DNA of 64,000 nt from Streptomyces sp. R21 (lineage in GTDB: Bacteria > Actinomycetota > Actinomycetes > Streptomycetales > Streptomycetaceae), in NCBI RefSeq assembly GCF_041051975.1, contig NZ_CP163435.1:1054001-1118000 (forward strand). Direction: 5' to 3'. How positions within the stretch are numbered: the stretch's first letter is position 1; each line of letters begins with the position of its first letter. Shown here piece after piece: positions 1 through 7,773 of this stretch. The position numbers and the translations under genes are program-made. The notes beneath the pieces are model-generated. The model saw only the letters and a list, made by a program, of their open reading frames with translations. It ran no database searches and was not told where the DNA came from.

Positions 1-1
1 C

Positions 2-886
2 ATCCCGTCCGTGTCCGTCACCTTCCAGCAGCTCACCCTGCCGACGCCGCACCGTCGGCCGCTGGCGTACCCGGGGCGGCCGTTCCCGCCGGAGGTGACC
101 GACAACCGGCTGTTGTGGGACCTGGACGCCCAGAGCATCGACGCGTTGTTCGGTGAGGCGCTGAACACGAACCGAGCGTCGGCCGGTCTCCCGCCGGTGG
201 AGCACGTCCGTGACTACGTCGTCGGCGACCGGCCGTGGCTGGCCACGGACCCGGTGCTGGACCCGTGGCGGGAGACGCCGGGACTGGACGTCGTACAGAC
301 CGGAGCGTGGATCACGCCCGACGAACGGCCGCTGCCCGCCGAGCTGTTGGCGTTCCTGGACGCCGGGGCGCCGCCGGTGTACGTCGGGTTCGGCAGCATG
401 CCGATGCACTCCGCACCCGACGTCGCCCGGGTCGCCGTCGAGGCCGTACGCGCGCAGGGGCGCCGTATCGTCGTCGGCAGCGGGTGGGCCGATCTGGCGC
501 TGGTCGACGGGCAGGACGACTGCTGCACGGTCGGCGAGGTCAACCAGCAGGCGCTGTTCCGGCGCGTGGCGGCCGTTGTGCACCACGGCGGCGCGGGTAC
601 GACGACGACCGCCACCCGCGCCGGCTCGCCTCAGGTGGTGGTCCCCCAGCTGGCGGACCAGCCGTACTGGGCAGGGCGGGTGGCCGACCTGGGCATCGGC
701 GCGGCGCACGACGGCGCCGTCCCGACCTTCGCGTCCCTGTCCGCCGCGCTCGACATCGCCCTCGCCCGGGAGACCGTCGCGAGAGCGACCGCCGTGGCCG
801 CCACCATCCGTACGGACGGGACGGCGGTGGCCGCGAAGTGGCTGCTGGACACGGCCGGCCGAGAAAGGCCGCCCGTGTCGGCGTGA
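2..886 (+). CDS. GT1 (MGT-type) glycosyltransferase, 3' part only
   Basis: The gene is open at the left edge, so only the last 294 or so residues are visible. The C-terminal half carries the GT-B donor site of the macrolide/vancomycin glycosyltransferase group: VYVGFGSMP, then HHGGAGTT about 75 residues later, then PQLADQPYWAGRVADLGIG. These enzymes move a sugar from an NDP-sugar to a natural product in the cytosol. The stop lies 73 bp before the helR-like gene on the same strand, so the two may be co-transcribed. Rifamycin glycosyltransferases of actinomycetes belong to this family, and with HelR next door antibiotic inactivation is a reasonable guess. The acceptor cannot be read from sequence. 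The GTG at 11 is probably internal. Confidence 0.85.
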   Translation: MPSVSVTFQQLTLPTPHRRPLAYPGRPFPPEVTDNRLLWDLDAQSIDALFGEALNTNRASAGLPPVEHVRDYVVGDRPWLATDPVLDPWRETPGLDVVQTGAWITPDERPLPAELLAFLDAGAPPVYVGFGSMPMHSAPDVARVAVEAVRAQGRRIVVGSGWADLALVDGQDDCCTVGEVNQQALFRRVAAVVHHGGAGTTTTATRAGSPQVVVPQLADQPYWAGRVADLGIGAAHDGAVPTFASLSAALDIALARETVARATAVAATIRTDGTAVAAKWLLDTAGRERPPVSA

Positions 887-959
887 ACCCACGCGGGATC
901 ACCGAGCCAGGAAACACCAGCCAGGAACCAGAACCCGAGTGTCAATCGGAGCCAATGCA

Positions 960-3107
960 TTGAACCCACTGACCACCAGCGCCTTCGACCTTCCCGGCCG
1001 TCTCGCCCCCAAGGCCGACCCGACGCTGATCGCCGGCGACGAGGAGCACTTCGCGGCCATCGCGGAGTGCCTCGAACAGTCGATCGCCGAGCTGTCCGAC
1101 CGCCTGGCCGCCGAGCGCCGAGCGCCCGGCGGCCAGGGTCGGCAGGCGATGGAACGGGACGCGGAGGTTCACCGGCTGACCGCCCGGCTGCGCACGCTGC
1201 GCCGATTCGGTCTGGACCTGTGCCTCGGGCACATGGTCGGCACGGACAGCCCCGAGCCCGTCTACGTAGGACGACTCGGCCTCACCGACAGCACGGGGCG
1301 TCGGCTGCTGCTCGACTGGCGCTCCCCCGCGGCCGAGCCGTTCTTCGGAGCGACCCACGCCAACCCGATGGGGCTGGCGAGCCGCCGCAGGTACCGCTGG
1401 ACCGACGGCCGGATCAGCGACTACTGGGACGAGGTGTTCACCGCTGACGGTTTCGCCGGGCACGCCGCGCTCGACGACCAGTCCGCGTTCATCGCCAGCC
1501 TGGGCAGCGACCGGTCGCCCCGGATGCGGGACGTGCTCGGCACCATCCAGGCCGACCAGGACGCCATCATCCGCGCGGGATCCCGCGGCGCTCTCGTCGT
1601 CGACGGCGGTCCGGGTACGGGCAAGACCGTCGTCGCGCTGCACCGCTCCGCCTACCTCCTCTACGCCGACCCCCGCCTCGGTCACCGTCGGGGCGGCGTG
1701 CTGTTCGTCGGTCCGCACCGGCCCTATCTGACGTACGTCTCCGATGTCCTCCCCAGCCTCGGAGAGGAGGGCGTGCAGACCTGCATCCTGCGGGACCTCG
1801 TCGCCGAGGGGGCCGCGGCGGCGAGCGAGGCCGACGCGAACGTGGCCCGCCTGAAGTCGTCCGCGAACATGGTGAAGGCGATCGAGACGGCCGTCAGGTT
1901 CTACGAGGAGCCGCCCGCCAAGGGGATGACGGTCACAACCCACTGGTCCGACATCTGGCTGAGCGCCGACGACTGGGCGCTGGCGTTCGAAGCGGCGGAG
2001 CCCGGTACACCGCACAACGAGGCGCGCGAACAGGTCTGGGAGGAACTGCTCACGATCCTGGAGGACAAGCACGACGGGGAGGTCTCGGCCGACCTGCTGC
2101 GCACGTCACTGATGCGGGACAGGGAGTTGGTCACGGCCTTCAACAGCGCCTGGCCGCTGCTCGATGCGGCCGACCTCGTCGGAGACCTGTGGTCGGTGCC
2201 CGCCTACCTGCGGATGTGCGCTCCCTGGCTCAGCCGCGAGGAGGTACGGCAGTTGCAGCGCGAGGACGTCCGGGCGTGGACGGTGTCCGATCTGCCGCTC
2301 CTGGACGCGGCACGGCTGCGGCTCGGCGACCCGGAGACGTCACGGCGCAGGCGCAGGCAGGAGGCCGCCCTCGCCGCCCAACGCGAAGGCATGGCGCAGG
2401 TGGTCGACAACCTGATCGCGGCCGACGACGACGGTGAAGGCCTCATGACGCAGCTGCGCCGTGCGGACTTCCAGCGAAACCTGGTCGACGAGTCCGAGCT
2501 GCCCGGCGCCGAACCGGACCTGCTCGCCGGCCCGTTCGCGCACATCGTCGTGGACGAGGCTCAGGAACTCACCGACGCCGAGTGGCAGATGCTGCTGCTC
2601 AGGTGCCCGTCCCGGAGCTTCACCATCGTCGGGGACCGCGCCCAGGCCAGGCACGGGTTCACGGAGTCGTGGCAGGAACGGCTCGAACGGATCGGGCTCG
2701 ACCGGATCAACATGGCCTCCCTGAGCATCAACTACCGGACGCCGGAAGAAATCATGACGGAAGCCGAGCCGGTCATCCGGACCGTGCTCCCGGACGCCAA
2801 CGTGCCGACCTCCATCCGCAGCAACGGTCTCCCCGTCGTCCATGGATCCACTGCCGAGCTGAGCTCCGTCCTCGACACCTGGCTCGCCGAACACGCCGAG
2901 GGAATCGCCTGCGTCATCGGTGATCCCACGTTCCGAGCGACCTCACGCGTCCGGTCGCTGACTCCCGAGCTGTCGAAGGGGCTCGAGTTCGACCTGGTCG
3001 TCCTCATCGACCCGGAGAAGTTCGGCCAGGGCATCGAGGGAGGCGTCGACCGCTATGTCGCGATGACCCGGGCAACCCGCCAACTCATCATCCTGACGAG
3101 CCCCTGA
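960..3107 (+). CDS. helR: HelD/HelR-type RNA polymerase recycling motor ATPase
   Basis: This is a 715-residue UvrD-like superfamily 1 motor. The N-terminal region (about residues 20-190) is the coiled, RNAP-inserting type seen in HelD proteins, with YVGRLGLTDSTGRRLLLDWRSP-type sequence. Walker A GGPGTGKT is at about 216-223 and motif II VVDEAQEL at about 530-537. The C-terminal SKGLEFDLVVL and YVAMTRATRQLIIL are motifs V and VI. HelR proteins remove stalled RNAP and, in Streptomyces, displace rifamycins from it. I chose TTG 960 because GGAG lies 8 nt upstream and the product begins NPLTTSAFDLP. GTG 939 in frame is the alternative. It follows a GT1 glycosyltransferase, and its 3' end overlaps a broken NAD-kinase gene on the other strand by 20 bp. 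Confidence 0.88.
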   Translation: MNPLTTSAFDLPGRLAPKADPTLIAGDEEHFAAIAECLEQSIAELSDRLAAERRAPGGQGRQAMERDAEVHRLTARLRTLRRFGLDLCLGHMVGTDSPEPVYVGRLGLTDSTGRRLLLDWRSPAAEPFFGATHANPMGLASRRRYRWTDGRISDYWDEVFTADGFAGHAALDDQSAFIASLGSDRSPRMRDVLGTIQADQDAIIRAGSRGALVVDGGPGTGKTVVALHRSAYLLYADPRLGHRRGGVLFVGPHRPYLTYVSDVLPSLGEEGVQTCILRDLVAEGAAAASEADANVARLKSSANMVKAIETAVRFYEEPPAKGMTVTTHWSDIWLSADDWALAFEAAEPGTPHNEAREQVWEELLTILEDKHDGEVSADLLRTSLMRDRELVTAFNSAWPLLDAADLVGDLWSVPAYLRMCAPWLSREEVRQLQREDVRAWTVSDLPLLDAARLRLGDPETSRRRRRQEAALAAQREGMAQVVDNLIAADDDGEGLMTQLRRADFQRNLVDESELPGAEPDLLAGPFAHIVVDEAQELTDAEWQMLLLRCPSRSFTIVGDRAQARHGFTESWQERLERIGLDRINMASLSINYRTPEEIMTEAEPVIRTVLPDANVPTSIRSNGLPVVHGSTAELSSVLDTWLAEHAEGIACVIGDPTFRATSRVRSLTPELSKGLEFDLVVLIDPEKFGQGIEGGVDRYVAMTRATRQLIILTSP

Positions 3108-3420
3108 CGCCGGGGTGGCGAGTTCCCCTCGGCATCGAGGAGGTACGTCTGAGGTCGATTCCCAGGACCAGGGCGTCGTTCGCGGCGGTCAGCCGGGCGC
3201 CACGCAGGAAGGTGCCGTCGCCGCCCAAGGTGACCCCGAGGTCGGGGTCACCCGCTGCCGCGACCTCCTCATGGGCGCTGTGCCGACCGCCGTCGTGCCA
3301 CACGTCGATGTCCGTGCACCGCATGGCGTGTTCCTCGCACCACACGTGCACCGGGCCGGCCGCGTCCACGGCCTCCGGGCGCCCGCCGTGCACGACCAGA
3401 CCCAACCGGTTCACTGTCAC
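3088..3420 (-). pseudogene. NAD kinase, N-terminal fragment
   Basis: From GTG 3420 the frame reads VTVNRLGLVVHGGRPEAVD and later DLGVTLGGDGTFLRGARL. That is the Rossmann-like start and the GGDGT phosphate-binding signature of ATP-NAD kinases. Only about 95 family-like residues remain of the usual 280-300. After VLGIDLRR the similarity stops, and the frame ends inside the 3' end of the convergent helR gene. It looks like a 3' deletion remnant that cannot make active enzyme. GGAAG sits just upstream of the GTG, so the start itself may be original. Confidence 0.75.
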
Positions 3421-3442
3421 ATCCGCTTCCGGACGAACTCGG

Positions 3443-3859
3443 TCACCAGGTGGTGGCCACCGTACGCAGCACGCCCCAGGTGTCGCCCCTGCGGGCGTAG
3501 TCGGTGGCCAGTTGCAGCCGCCAGTCCCACCGGGTGCCGTACACGGTCGCATCCGTGACGGTCCGGACGACCAGGCGGGCCGTGTGGCCGTCGACGTCGA
3601 TGGTCGTGCTCTTCTCCTCGATGGTGTGGTAGACGAACCGGCCTTGTCTCATCTCTGCCAGCCATTCAGCCTTCGGCTGCACGTATCCGGCCATATGGGT
3701 GAGGGTGAAGCTGTCGTCGAGCAGGCCGTCGAGGACCGAGGTGTCGCCCTCTCGCATGGCCTCCAGATAGGCACGGTGAGCGTCGAGGATCTCCTCGCGG
3801 GCGGACTGGTCGGCTGTTGGCTGCACGATGGCTCCAGAGGTGGGTTCCGCTTGGTTCAT
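3443..3859 (-). CDS. NTF2-like / SnoaL-like small protein
   Basis: A 138-residue cytosolic protein with the cone fold typical of the nuclear transport factor 2 superfamily. It has an opening helix (AREEILDAHRAYLEAMREGD), then LLDDSFTLTHMAGY, and a strand-rich C-terminus ending in RRGDTWGVLRTVATTW. Members act as small enzymes or binding modules; nothing here fixes the substrate. I start at ATG 3859 (MNQAEPTSG) because the longer in-frame ATG at 3910 would overlap the end of the aldo/keto-reductase remnant upstream. The stop of that remnant is only 7 bp from this start, so the pair probably was once an operon. The next element downstream is the NAD-kinase remnant. Confidence 0.75.
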   Translation of the reverse strand: MNQAEPTSGAIVQPTADQSAREEILDAHRAYLEAMREGDTSVLDGLLDDSFTLTHMAGYVQPKAEWLAEMRQGRFVYHTIEEKSTTIDVDGHTARLVVRTVTDATVYGTRWDWRLQLATDYARRGDTWGVLRTVATTW

Positions 3860-3866
3860 GAGCTTG

Positions 3867-4200
3867 TCACCGGCCGAACAGGCGCATGCCGGCCTCGTCA
3901 TGGTGGTCACCGGCGGCCGCGGGCAGGTTGTCGAGCTTCTCGATCTGCTCGGCGGTCAGGACGATGCCGTCGGCGGTGTTCTCCTCGACCCGCTCGACGC
4001 GCTCGGTACCGGGGATGGGGGCGACTTCGTCGCCTGCGCGAGCAGCCAGGCCAGGGCGACCTGCGCGGGCGTCCCGCCGGCTTCGTCGGCGACGGCCCTC
4101 ACCCCGTCGGCCAGGCGCAGGTTGCGCTGGAAGTTCTCGCCGGTGAAACGGGGGCTGTTCTTGCGCCAGTCGGTGTCGTCGAAGTCGTCGGTCGAGTGTG
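3867..4200 (-). pseudogene. Aldo/keto reductase, C-terminal remnant with a frameshift
   Basis: One minus-strand frame reads DTDWRKNSPRFTGENFQRN, then GGTPAQVALAWLLAQ, the conserved C-terminal third of NADPH-dependent aldo/keto reductases. The reading then must shift by one base at about 4030 to continue as GDEVAPIPGTERVERVEEN and DNLPAAAGDHHDEAGMRLF, the usual tail. The N-terminal two thirds, with the catalytic Tyr and Lys, are missing. The XRE regulator that starts at 4346 runs in the opposite direction, as in the other regulator/oxidoreductase pairs of this window. This is probably what remains of that pair's enzyme. Confidence 0.8.
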
Positions 4201-4263
4201 CTTCGGCTTGCCGGCCTGTGTGTCAGCCTGCTGCCCATCCGCAGCGTCCGGCAGACCGCGCTG

Positions 4264-4301
4264 TACCGGGGAGCGGCGTTCCAGGGTGTGACAGGGCCCC
4301 T
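4264..4301. promoter_or_regulatory. Conserved 38-bp upstream block, copy 1
   Basis: This block matches 8706-8743 at 31 of 38 positions with no gaps and shares an exact GTGACAGGGCCCC. It ends 44 bp before the ATG of the XRE regulator at 4346. The second copy ends 43 bp before the broken XRE gene at 8787. The fixed spacing and position between divergent genes suggest a regulator-binding site or shared promoter. Simple common descent of the two gene pairs is the alternative. Confidence 0.6.
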
Positions 4302-4345
4302 CTGGCGACCTTCACCCTGGTCACACGGCTGCCAGACTGGATCGC

Positions 4346-5251
4346 ATGGTACGTGAGCAGCGCAGCGGCAAGAACGGTGGCAGTGAGCTGGGGAACTTTC
4401 TGCGGGCCCGCCGAGCCCGCGTCACCCCGGCCGACGTGGGCCTCCCGCATGGGGCGGGCCTGCGCCGCACTCCGGGTCTGCGCCGGGAGGAGCTGGCCAC
4501 CCTGGCCGGGGTGAGCATCGACTACTACACGCGGCTCGAGCGCGGCCGGGAGACCAACCCCAGCCCGTCGGTCGTCGCCGCTCTCGCCTCCGCCCTGCTG
4601 CTGGAGAAGGCCGAGCTCCTGCATCTGCGTGAGCTCGCCGCTTGTGCCGCACGAGGCAGAGGGGCGGATCAACCGGCAGCAGCGCTCGGGCAGACCGTGG
4701 ACGCCGGCCTGCAACTGCTGCTGGACGGCATGCGCCCGTATCCCGCCCACATCGTCAGCCGCACCATGGACCTGCTGGCGACCAACCCCGGCGGGCTGCG
4801 GCTGTTGGCCGGCCTGGAGGACTGGCCGGAGGGGCGGCGAAACATCGTGCGCTACGTCTTCCTCCATCCCATCGCCCGCGTCCTCTTCGAGGACTGGGAG
4901 AACCAGATCCGCGGCTGCGTCGCCCGCCTGCGCACCCTCGCCGGCGTCGAACCGGACGCCCCCGACCTCACCGGTCTCGTCGACGAACTCCTCGCCAAGA
5001 GCCCGGACTTCGTTCGCCTGTGGGAGCGTTACGACGTCAAGGGCCACAGCCACGGCACCAAGACGTTCCACCACCCCGAGGCCGGTACCTTCGCTTTCGG
5101 CTACCACTCGCTCCAGCCGGAGGGATGCTTCGGCCAGCGGCTCGTCGCGTACCACGCCGCCCCGGGTACATCGGAGTACGACGTGATGCTCAAGCTGGAC
5201 CGGGAGCCGGTGCCGACGGAGACCGCCATGCGGGTGCCCCAGCATCACTGA
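4346..5251 (+). CDS. XRE-family regulator with MmyB-like ligand domain
   Basis: A 301-residue DNA-binding regulator. The helix-turn-helix lies at about residues 45-75 (RRTPGLRREELATLAGVSIDYYTRLERGRE). The remainder, including DLLATNPGG and WENQIRGCVARLRTL, is the MmyB-type PAS-like domain thought to bind a small hydrophobic ligand. Related regulators usually control a divergently transcribed oxidoreductase. Here that neighbour is the broken aldo/keto reductase at 3867-4200. The N-terminus is longer than in the 26487 and 53933 paralogues. A second, decayed gene at 8787 shares its opening sequence and its upstream block. Confidence 0.88.
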   Translation: MVREQRSGKNGGSELGNFLRARRARVTPADVGLPHGAGLRRTPGLRREELATLAGVSIDYYTRLERGRETNPSPSVVAALASALLLEKAELLHLRELAACAARGRGADQPAAALGQTVDAGLQLLLDGMRPYPAHIVSRTMDLLATNPGGLRLLAGLEDWPEGRRNIVRYVFLHPIARVLFEDWENQIRGCVARLRTLAGVEPDAPDLTGLVDELLAKSPDFVRLWERYDVKGHSHGTKTFHHPEAGTFAFGYHSLQPEGCFGQRLVAYHAAPGTSEYDVMLKLDREPVPTETAMRVPQHH

Positions 5252-5268
5252 CCTCGTTCCTGCGCCCG

Positions 5269-6303
5269 TTACGGCTTGACGAGGACCTTCAGCGCCTCGC
5301 GGTCGGCCATGGCCCGGTAGCCGTCGGGGATCTCATCGAGGCCGACGGTGCGATCGAAGACGCGGCCCGGTTCGATCCGGCCCTCCAGGATGTCCGGCAG
5401 CAGCTCCTCGATGTAGGCGCGCGCCGGGGCGACACCGCCGGTGAGAGTGATGTTGTTCATGAACTCCGGGAAGCCCAGGGGGACTTCGCCGTACTGCGGG
5501 GCGCCGACCCGGCTGATGGTGCCGCCCGGGCGGACCGTGCCGATCGACATGTGCAGGGCGGGCAGGGTTCCGACGCATTCGAGGACGGTGTGCGTGCCGT
5601 GGCCGCCGGTCAGTTCGCGCACGCGCTCGATGCCTTCGTCGCCGCGTTCGGCCACGACGTCGGTGGCGCCGAAGTCCCGGCCCAGGTCGGTGCGGTCCTT
5701 GTGCCGGCCCATGAGGATGATCCGCTCGGCGCCGAGTCGCTTGGCCGCGAGGACGGCGGACAGGCCGACCGCGCCGTCACCGACGACCGTGACGGTCGTC
5801 CGGGGCCCGACCCCGGCGGTGACCGCGCAGTGATGGCCGGTGCAGAACACGTCGGACAGAGTCAGCAGGGACGGCAGCAGAGCGGAGTCCTCGCCTGTCG
5901 GCAGCTTGACCAGCGTGCCCTGGGCCTGCGGGACGCGCACCGCCTCGCCCTGGCCGCCGTCGACGCCGTCGCGCGCCCACTGCCCGCCGTGCAGACAGGA
6001 GGTGTGCAGGCCCTCGCGGCAGAACTCACAGGTGTTGTCGGACCAGACGAATGGCGCGACCACCACATCGCCCGCCTTCAGTGCGGAGACGTCCGAGCCG
6101 GTCTCCTCGACGACGCCGAGGAACTCGTGGCCCATGCGCTCTCCGTGCTCGGTCGCGGGCATCGACCCGTAGGGCCACAGGTCGCTGCCGCAGACGCAGG
6201 ACCGCAGTACGCGCACCATCGCGTCGGTCGGCTGCTGGATCTTCGGGTCCGGGACGTTCTCGACGCGGACGTCGCCTGCGCCGTACATGAGTGTTGCTCG
6301 CAT
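5269..6303 (-). CDS. Zinc-dependent alcohol dehydrogenase family protein
   Basis: A 344-residue medium-chain dehydrogenase/reductase. Catalytic zinc ligands are seen in SCVCGSDLWPYG and MGHEFLGVVEE. The structural zinc loop is DNTCEFCREGLHTSC, where the first of the usual four cysteines is replaced by Asp. The NAD(P)-binding motif is VVGDGAVGLSAVLAA. Such enzymes oxidise alcohols or reduce aldehydes and ketones in the cytosol. ATG 6303 has GGGAAAGAG just upstream; the open frame extends further but without a signal. It precedes the convergent XRE gene at 4346-5251 by 17 bp and follows the cupin gene, with which it may be co-transcribed. Confidence 0.88.
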   Translation of the reverse strand: MRATLMYGAGDVRVENVPDPKIQQPTDAMVRVLRSCVCGSDLWPYGSMPATEHGERMGHEFLGVVEETGSDVSALKAGDVVVAPFVWSDNTCEFCREGLHTSCLHGGQWARDGVDGGQGEAVRVPQAQGTLVKLPTGEDSALLPSLLTLSDVFCTGHHCAVTAGVGPRTTVTVVGDGAVGLSAVLAAKRLGAERIILMGRHKDRTDLGRDFGATDVVAERGDEGIERVRELTGGHGTHTVLECVGTLPALHMSIGTVRPGGTISRVGAPQYGEVPLGFPEFMNNITLTGGVAPARAYIEELLPDILEGRIEPGRVFDRTVGLDEIPDGYRAMADREALKVLVKP

Positions 6304-6350
6304 GATCTCTTTCCCGTTTCGGTACGTCGGAGGGTCGGGGCGGGGGGGTG

Positions 6351-6767
6351 TCAGCGGGTGCGGCTGCGCGGGGCGCCGTACTCGGCGTCGTCGACCTTCT
6401 CCAGCCAGGTGGTCTCCGGGCCGCCGTCCGGGCCGGTGCCCTCCCACAGCGCCAGGTGGGTCATGAAGCGGTCGGAGGCGGCGCCGTGCCAGTGCTCCTC
6501 ACCCGGCGGAGTGTGGATCGTGTCGCCGGGGTGCGCCTCGATGACCGTGCCGTCCCGTGTGCCGATCAGTGCGACGCCGGAGACGATGTGCAGGGTCTGG
6601 CCACAGGCGTGGGAGTGCCAGTCGGTGCGGGCGCACGGGGAGAAGCGCACCATGTTGGCGCGCATCCGGGACGGCTCCTCGCCTGCGTAGAGGACGTCGA
6701 ACCAGACGTCGCCGGTGAACCAGTCGGCGGGAGCCTTGGTCGTGGGCTGGTTCTTGAGGATTTCCAT
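6351..6767 (-). CDS. Cupin-domain protein
   Basis: A 138-residue single-cupin protein. Motif 1 is DWHSHACGQTLHIVSG, motif 2 PGDTIHTPPGEEHWHGA, with the histidines placed to hold a divalent metal. N-terminal KAPADWFTGDVWFDVL is typical of the carboxymuconolactone-linked QdoI-like cupins found next to dehydrogenases. ATG 6767 is chosen because CCCCGGAAAGAGAACC directly precedes it. Upstream, the same ribosome-site-like unit is repeated four more times. An open frame runs on through those repeats to 6908, but the 14-bp period shifts frame in each copy, so they are unlikely to be coding. It lies between the NmrA-like gene upstream and the dehydrogenase 47 bp downstream. Confidence 0.85.
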   Translation of the reverse strand: MEILKNQPTTKAPADWFTGDVWFDVLYAGEEPSRMRANMVRFSPCARTDWHSHACGQTLHIVSGVALIGTRDGTVIEAHPGDTIHTPPGEEHWHGAASDRFMTHLALWEGTGPDGGPETTWLEKVDDAEYGAPRSRTR

Positions 6768-6769
6768 GG

Positions 6770-6840
6770 TTCTCTTTCCGGGGGGTTCGCTTTCCGGGGT
6801 TCTCTTTCCGGGGTTCTCTTTCCGGGGTTCTCTTTCCGGG
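6770..6840 (-). repeat. Five tandem 14-bp units containing a Shine-Dalgarno-like core
   Basis: On the minus strand the unit is CCCCGGAAAGAGAA. Copies lie at 6770-6785 (two extra bases), 6786-6799 (one change), 6800-6813, 6814-6827 and 6828-6840. The copy nearest the cupin ATG sits at ribosome-site distance, so the array is a multiplied ribosome-binding region. Slippage could change leader length in this tract. Confidence 0.85.
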
Positions 6841-6947
6841 ATGCCGGGCGTCCGCCGCGCCGGGCCCGGCTTCTCGACGATGGCCTTGAGCTGGGTGATC
6901 GCGCTCATGGCTCTGGGCCATCCGGCGTAGAACGGACACTGTGGCCG

Positions 6948-7727
6948 TCAAGGAGCGGCCGGTGTCCCGAGGGCGTCCAGGTCGTCGCGAACCCGCTGCG
7001 GCTCCTGCGCCAACGGCATGTTGGCCTCGTCGCGGACGGCGTCCAGGGCGCCGGGCGCGTCCTCGTCCAACGCGGCGAAAAGCTGGGTCATGTCGCTGGG
7101 TGCGGAGCCCTGTTCTGCGACCAGCTCGAAGGTACGGCGTACCGCCTCCGGAGCGGTGACGGCCGCAACCAGCACCTGAGCGATCCGGCTGCGCGAGACG
7201 GCACCGTCGGCGGGCCCGCCGGAGCGCCGCGTGTCGCCCTGCAGGAAGACGGGGCGCTGCTCGTCGGGGCCGTTCATGTCGAACCAGCCAGGCCGCACGA
7301 TCGTGTGAGGCAGGCCGCCGGCGCGGACCAGGCGCTCGGAGCGGCGCTTCCACTCGACCAGATGGTTGTACGCGCTACTGCGAGCGGTGACTCCGATGGC
7401 GGTCATCAGCACGATGCGCGGCTTCTGACCGCCCAGGGCCGCCAGCACATTCCGGACTCCGCCGTAGTCGATCGTCTCCGGCGAGGACATGGAGCCGTGT
7501 GTCAGCACGATGGCGTCGACGCCGGCCACGGCCCCGGGCAGCGTGTCGGGCTGCGTGATGTCGCCTACGGCCAACTGCGCCTCGGCGGGGAGCAGGCGCC
7601 GGGCTTTGCCGGCATCCCGTACCAGGGCGCGGGTGGTGTGTCCCTGCGCGAGGGACTCGGCGACGACGAGGCGTCCGATGCTGCCGGTCGCGCCGACCAC
7701 CAGCACGGTCATGAGTGAGGTTGTCAT
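6948..7727 (-). CDS. NmrA-like NAD(P)-binding oxidoreductase
   Basis: A 259-residue atypical short-chain dehydrogenase. The dinucleotide motif VVGATGSIGRLVV is at about residues 9-21. IVLMTAIGVTAR and a central HLVEWKRRSERLVRAGGLPHTIVRPGWFD follow, as in sugar-nucleotide-epimerase-like NmrA/YwnB proteins. The classic YxxxK is replaced by the HLVEWKRR region. These act as redox sensors or reductases in the cytosol. ATG 7727 has AAGGAAAG in position; ATG 7712 in frame is possible. Neighbours on the same strand are the SDR upstream (46 bp) and the cupin downstream. Confidence 0.82.
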   Translation of the reverse strand: MTTSLMTVLVVGATGSIGRLVVAESLAQGHTTRALVRDAGKARRLLPAEAQLAVGDITQPDTLPGAVAGVDAIVLTHGSMSSPETIDYGGVRNVLAALGGQKPRIVLMTAIGVTARSSAYNHLVEWKRRSERLVRAGGLPHTIVRPGWFDMNGPDEQRPVFLQGDTRRSGGPADGAVSRSRIAQVLVAAVTAPEAVRRTFELVAEQGSAPSDMTQLFAALDEDAPGALDAVRDEANMPLAQEPQRVRDDLDALGTPAAP

Positions 7728-7773
7728 GGTCTTTCCTTGCGCCGCGGGGGTGGGGATTCGGGTGCTTGGCCGG

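Noticed and set aside
210..959. Long upstream extension of the helR frame to position 210
   Set aside because: It overlaps the glycosyltransferase gene out of frame and is Arg/Pro-rich nonsense; the protein family begins at the NPLTTSAF region.
4285..4301. ECF41-type promoter reading TGTCACA on the minus strand
   Set aside because: TGTCACA is present but CGTC is not found at the required 16-17 bp spacing, and the copy at 8730 reads TGTCACT.
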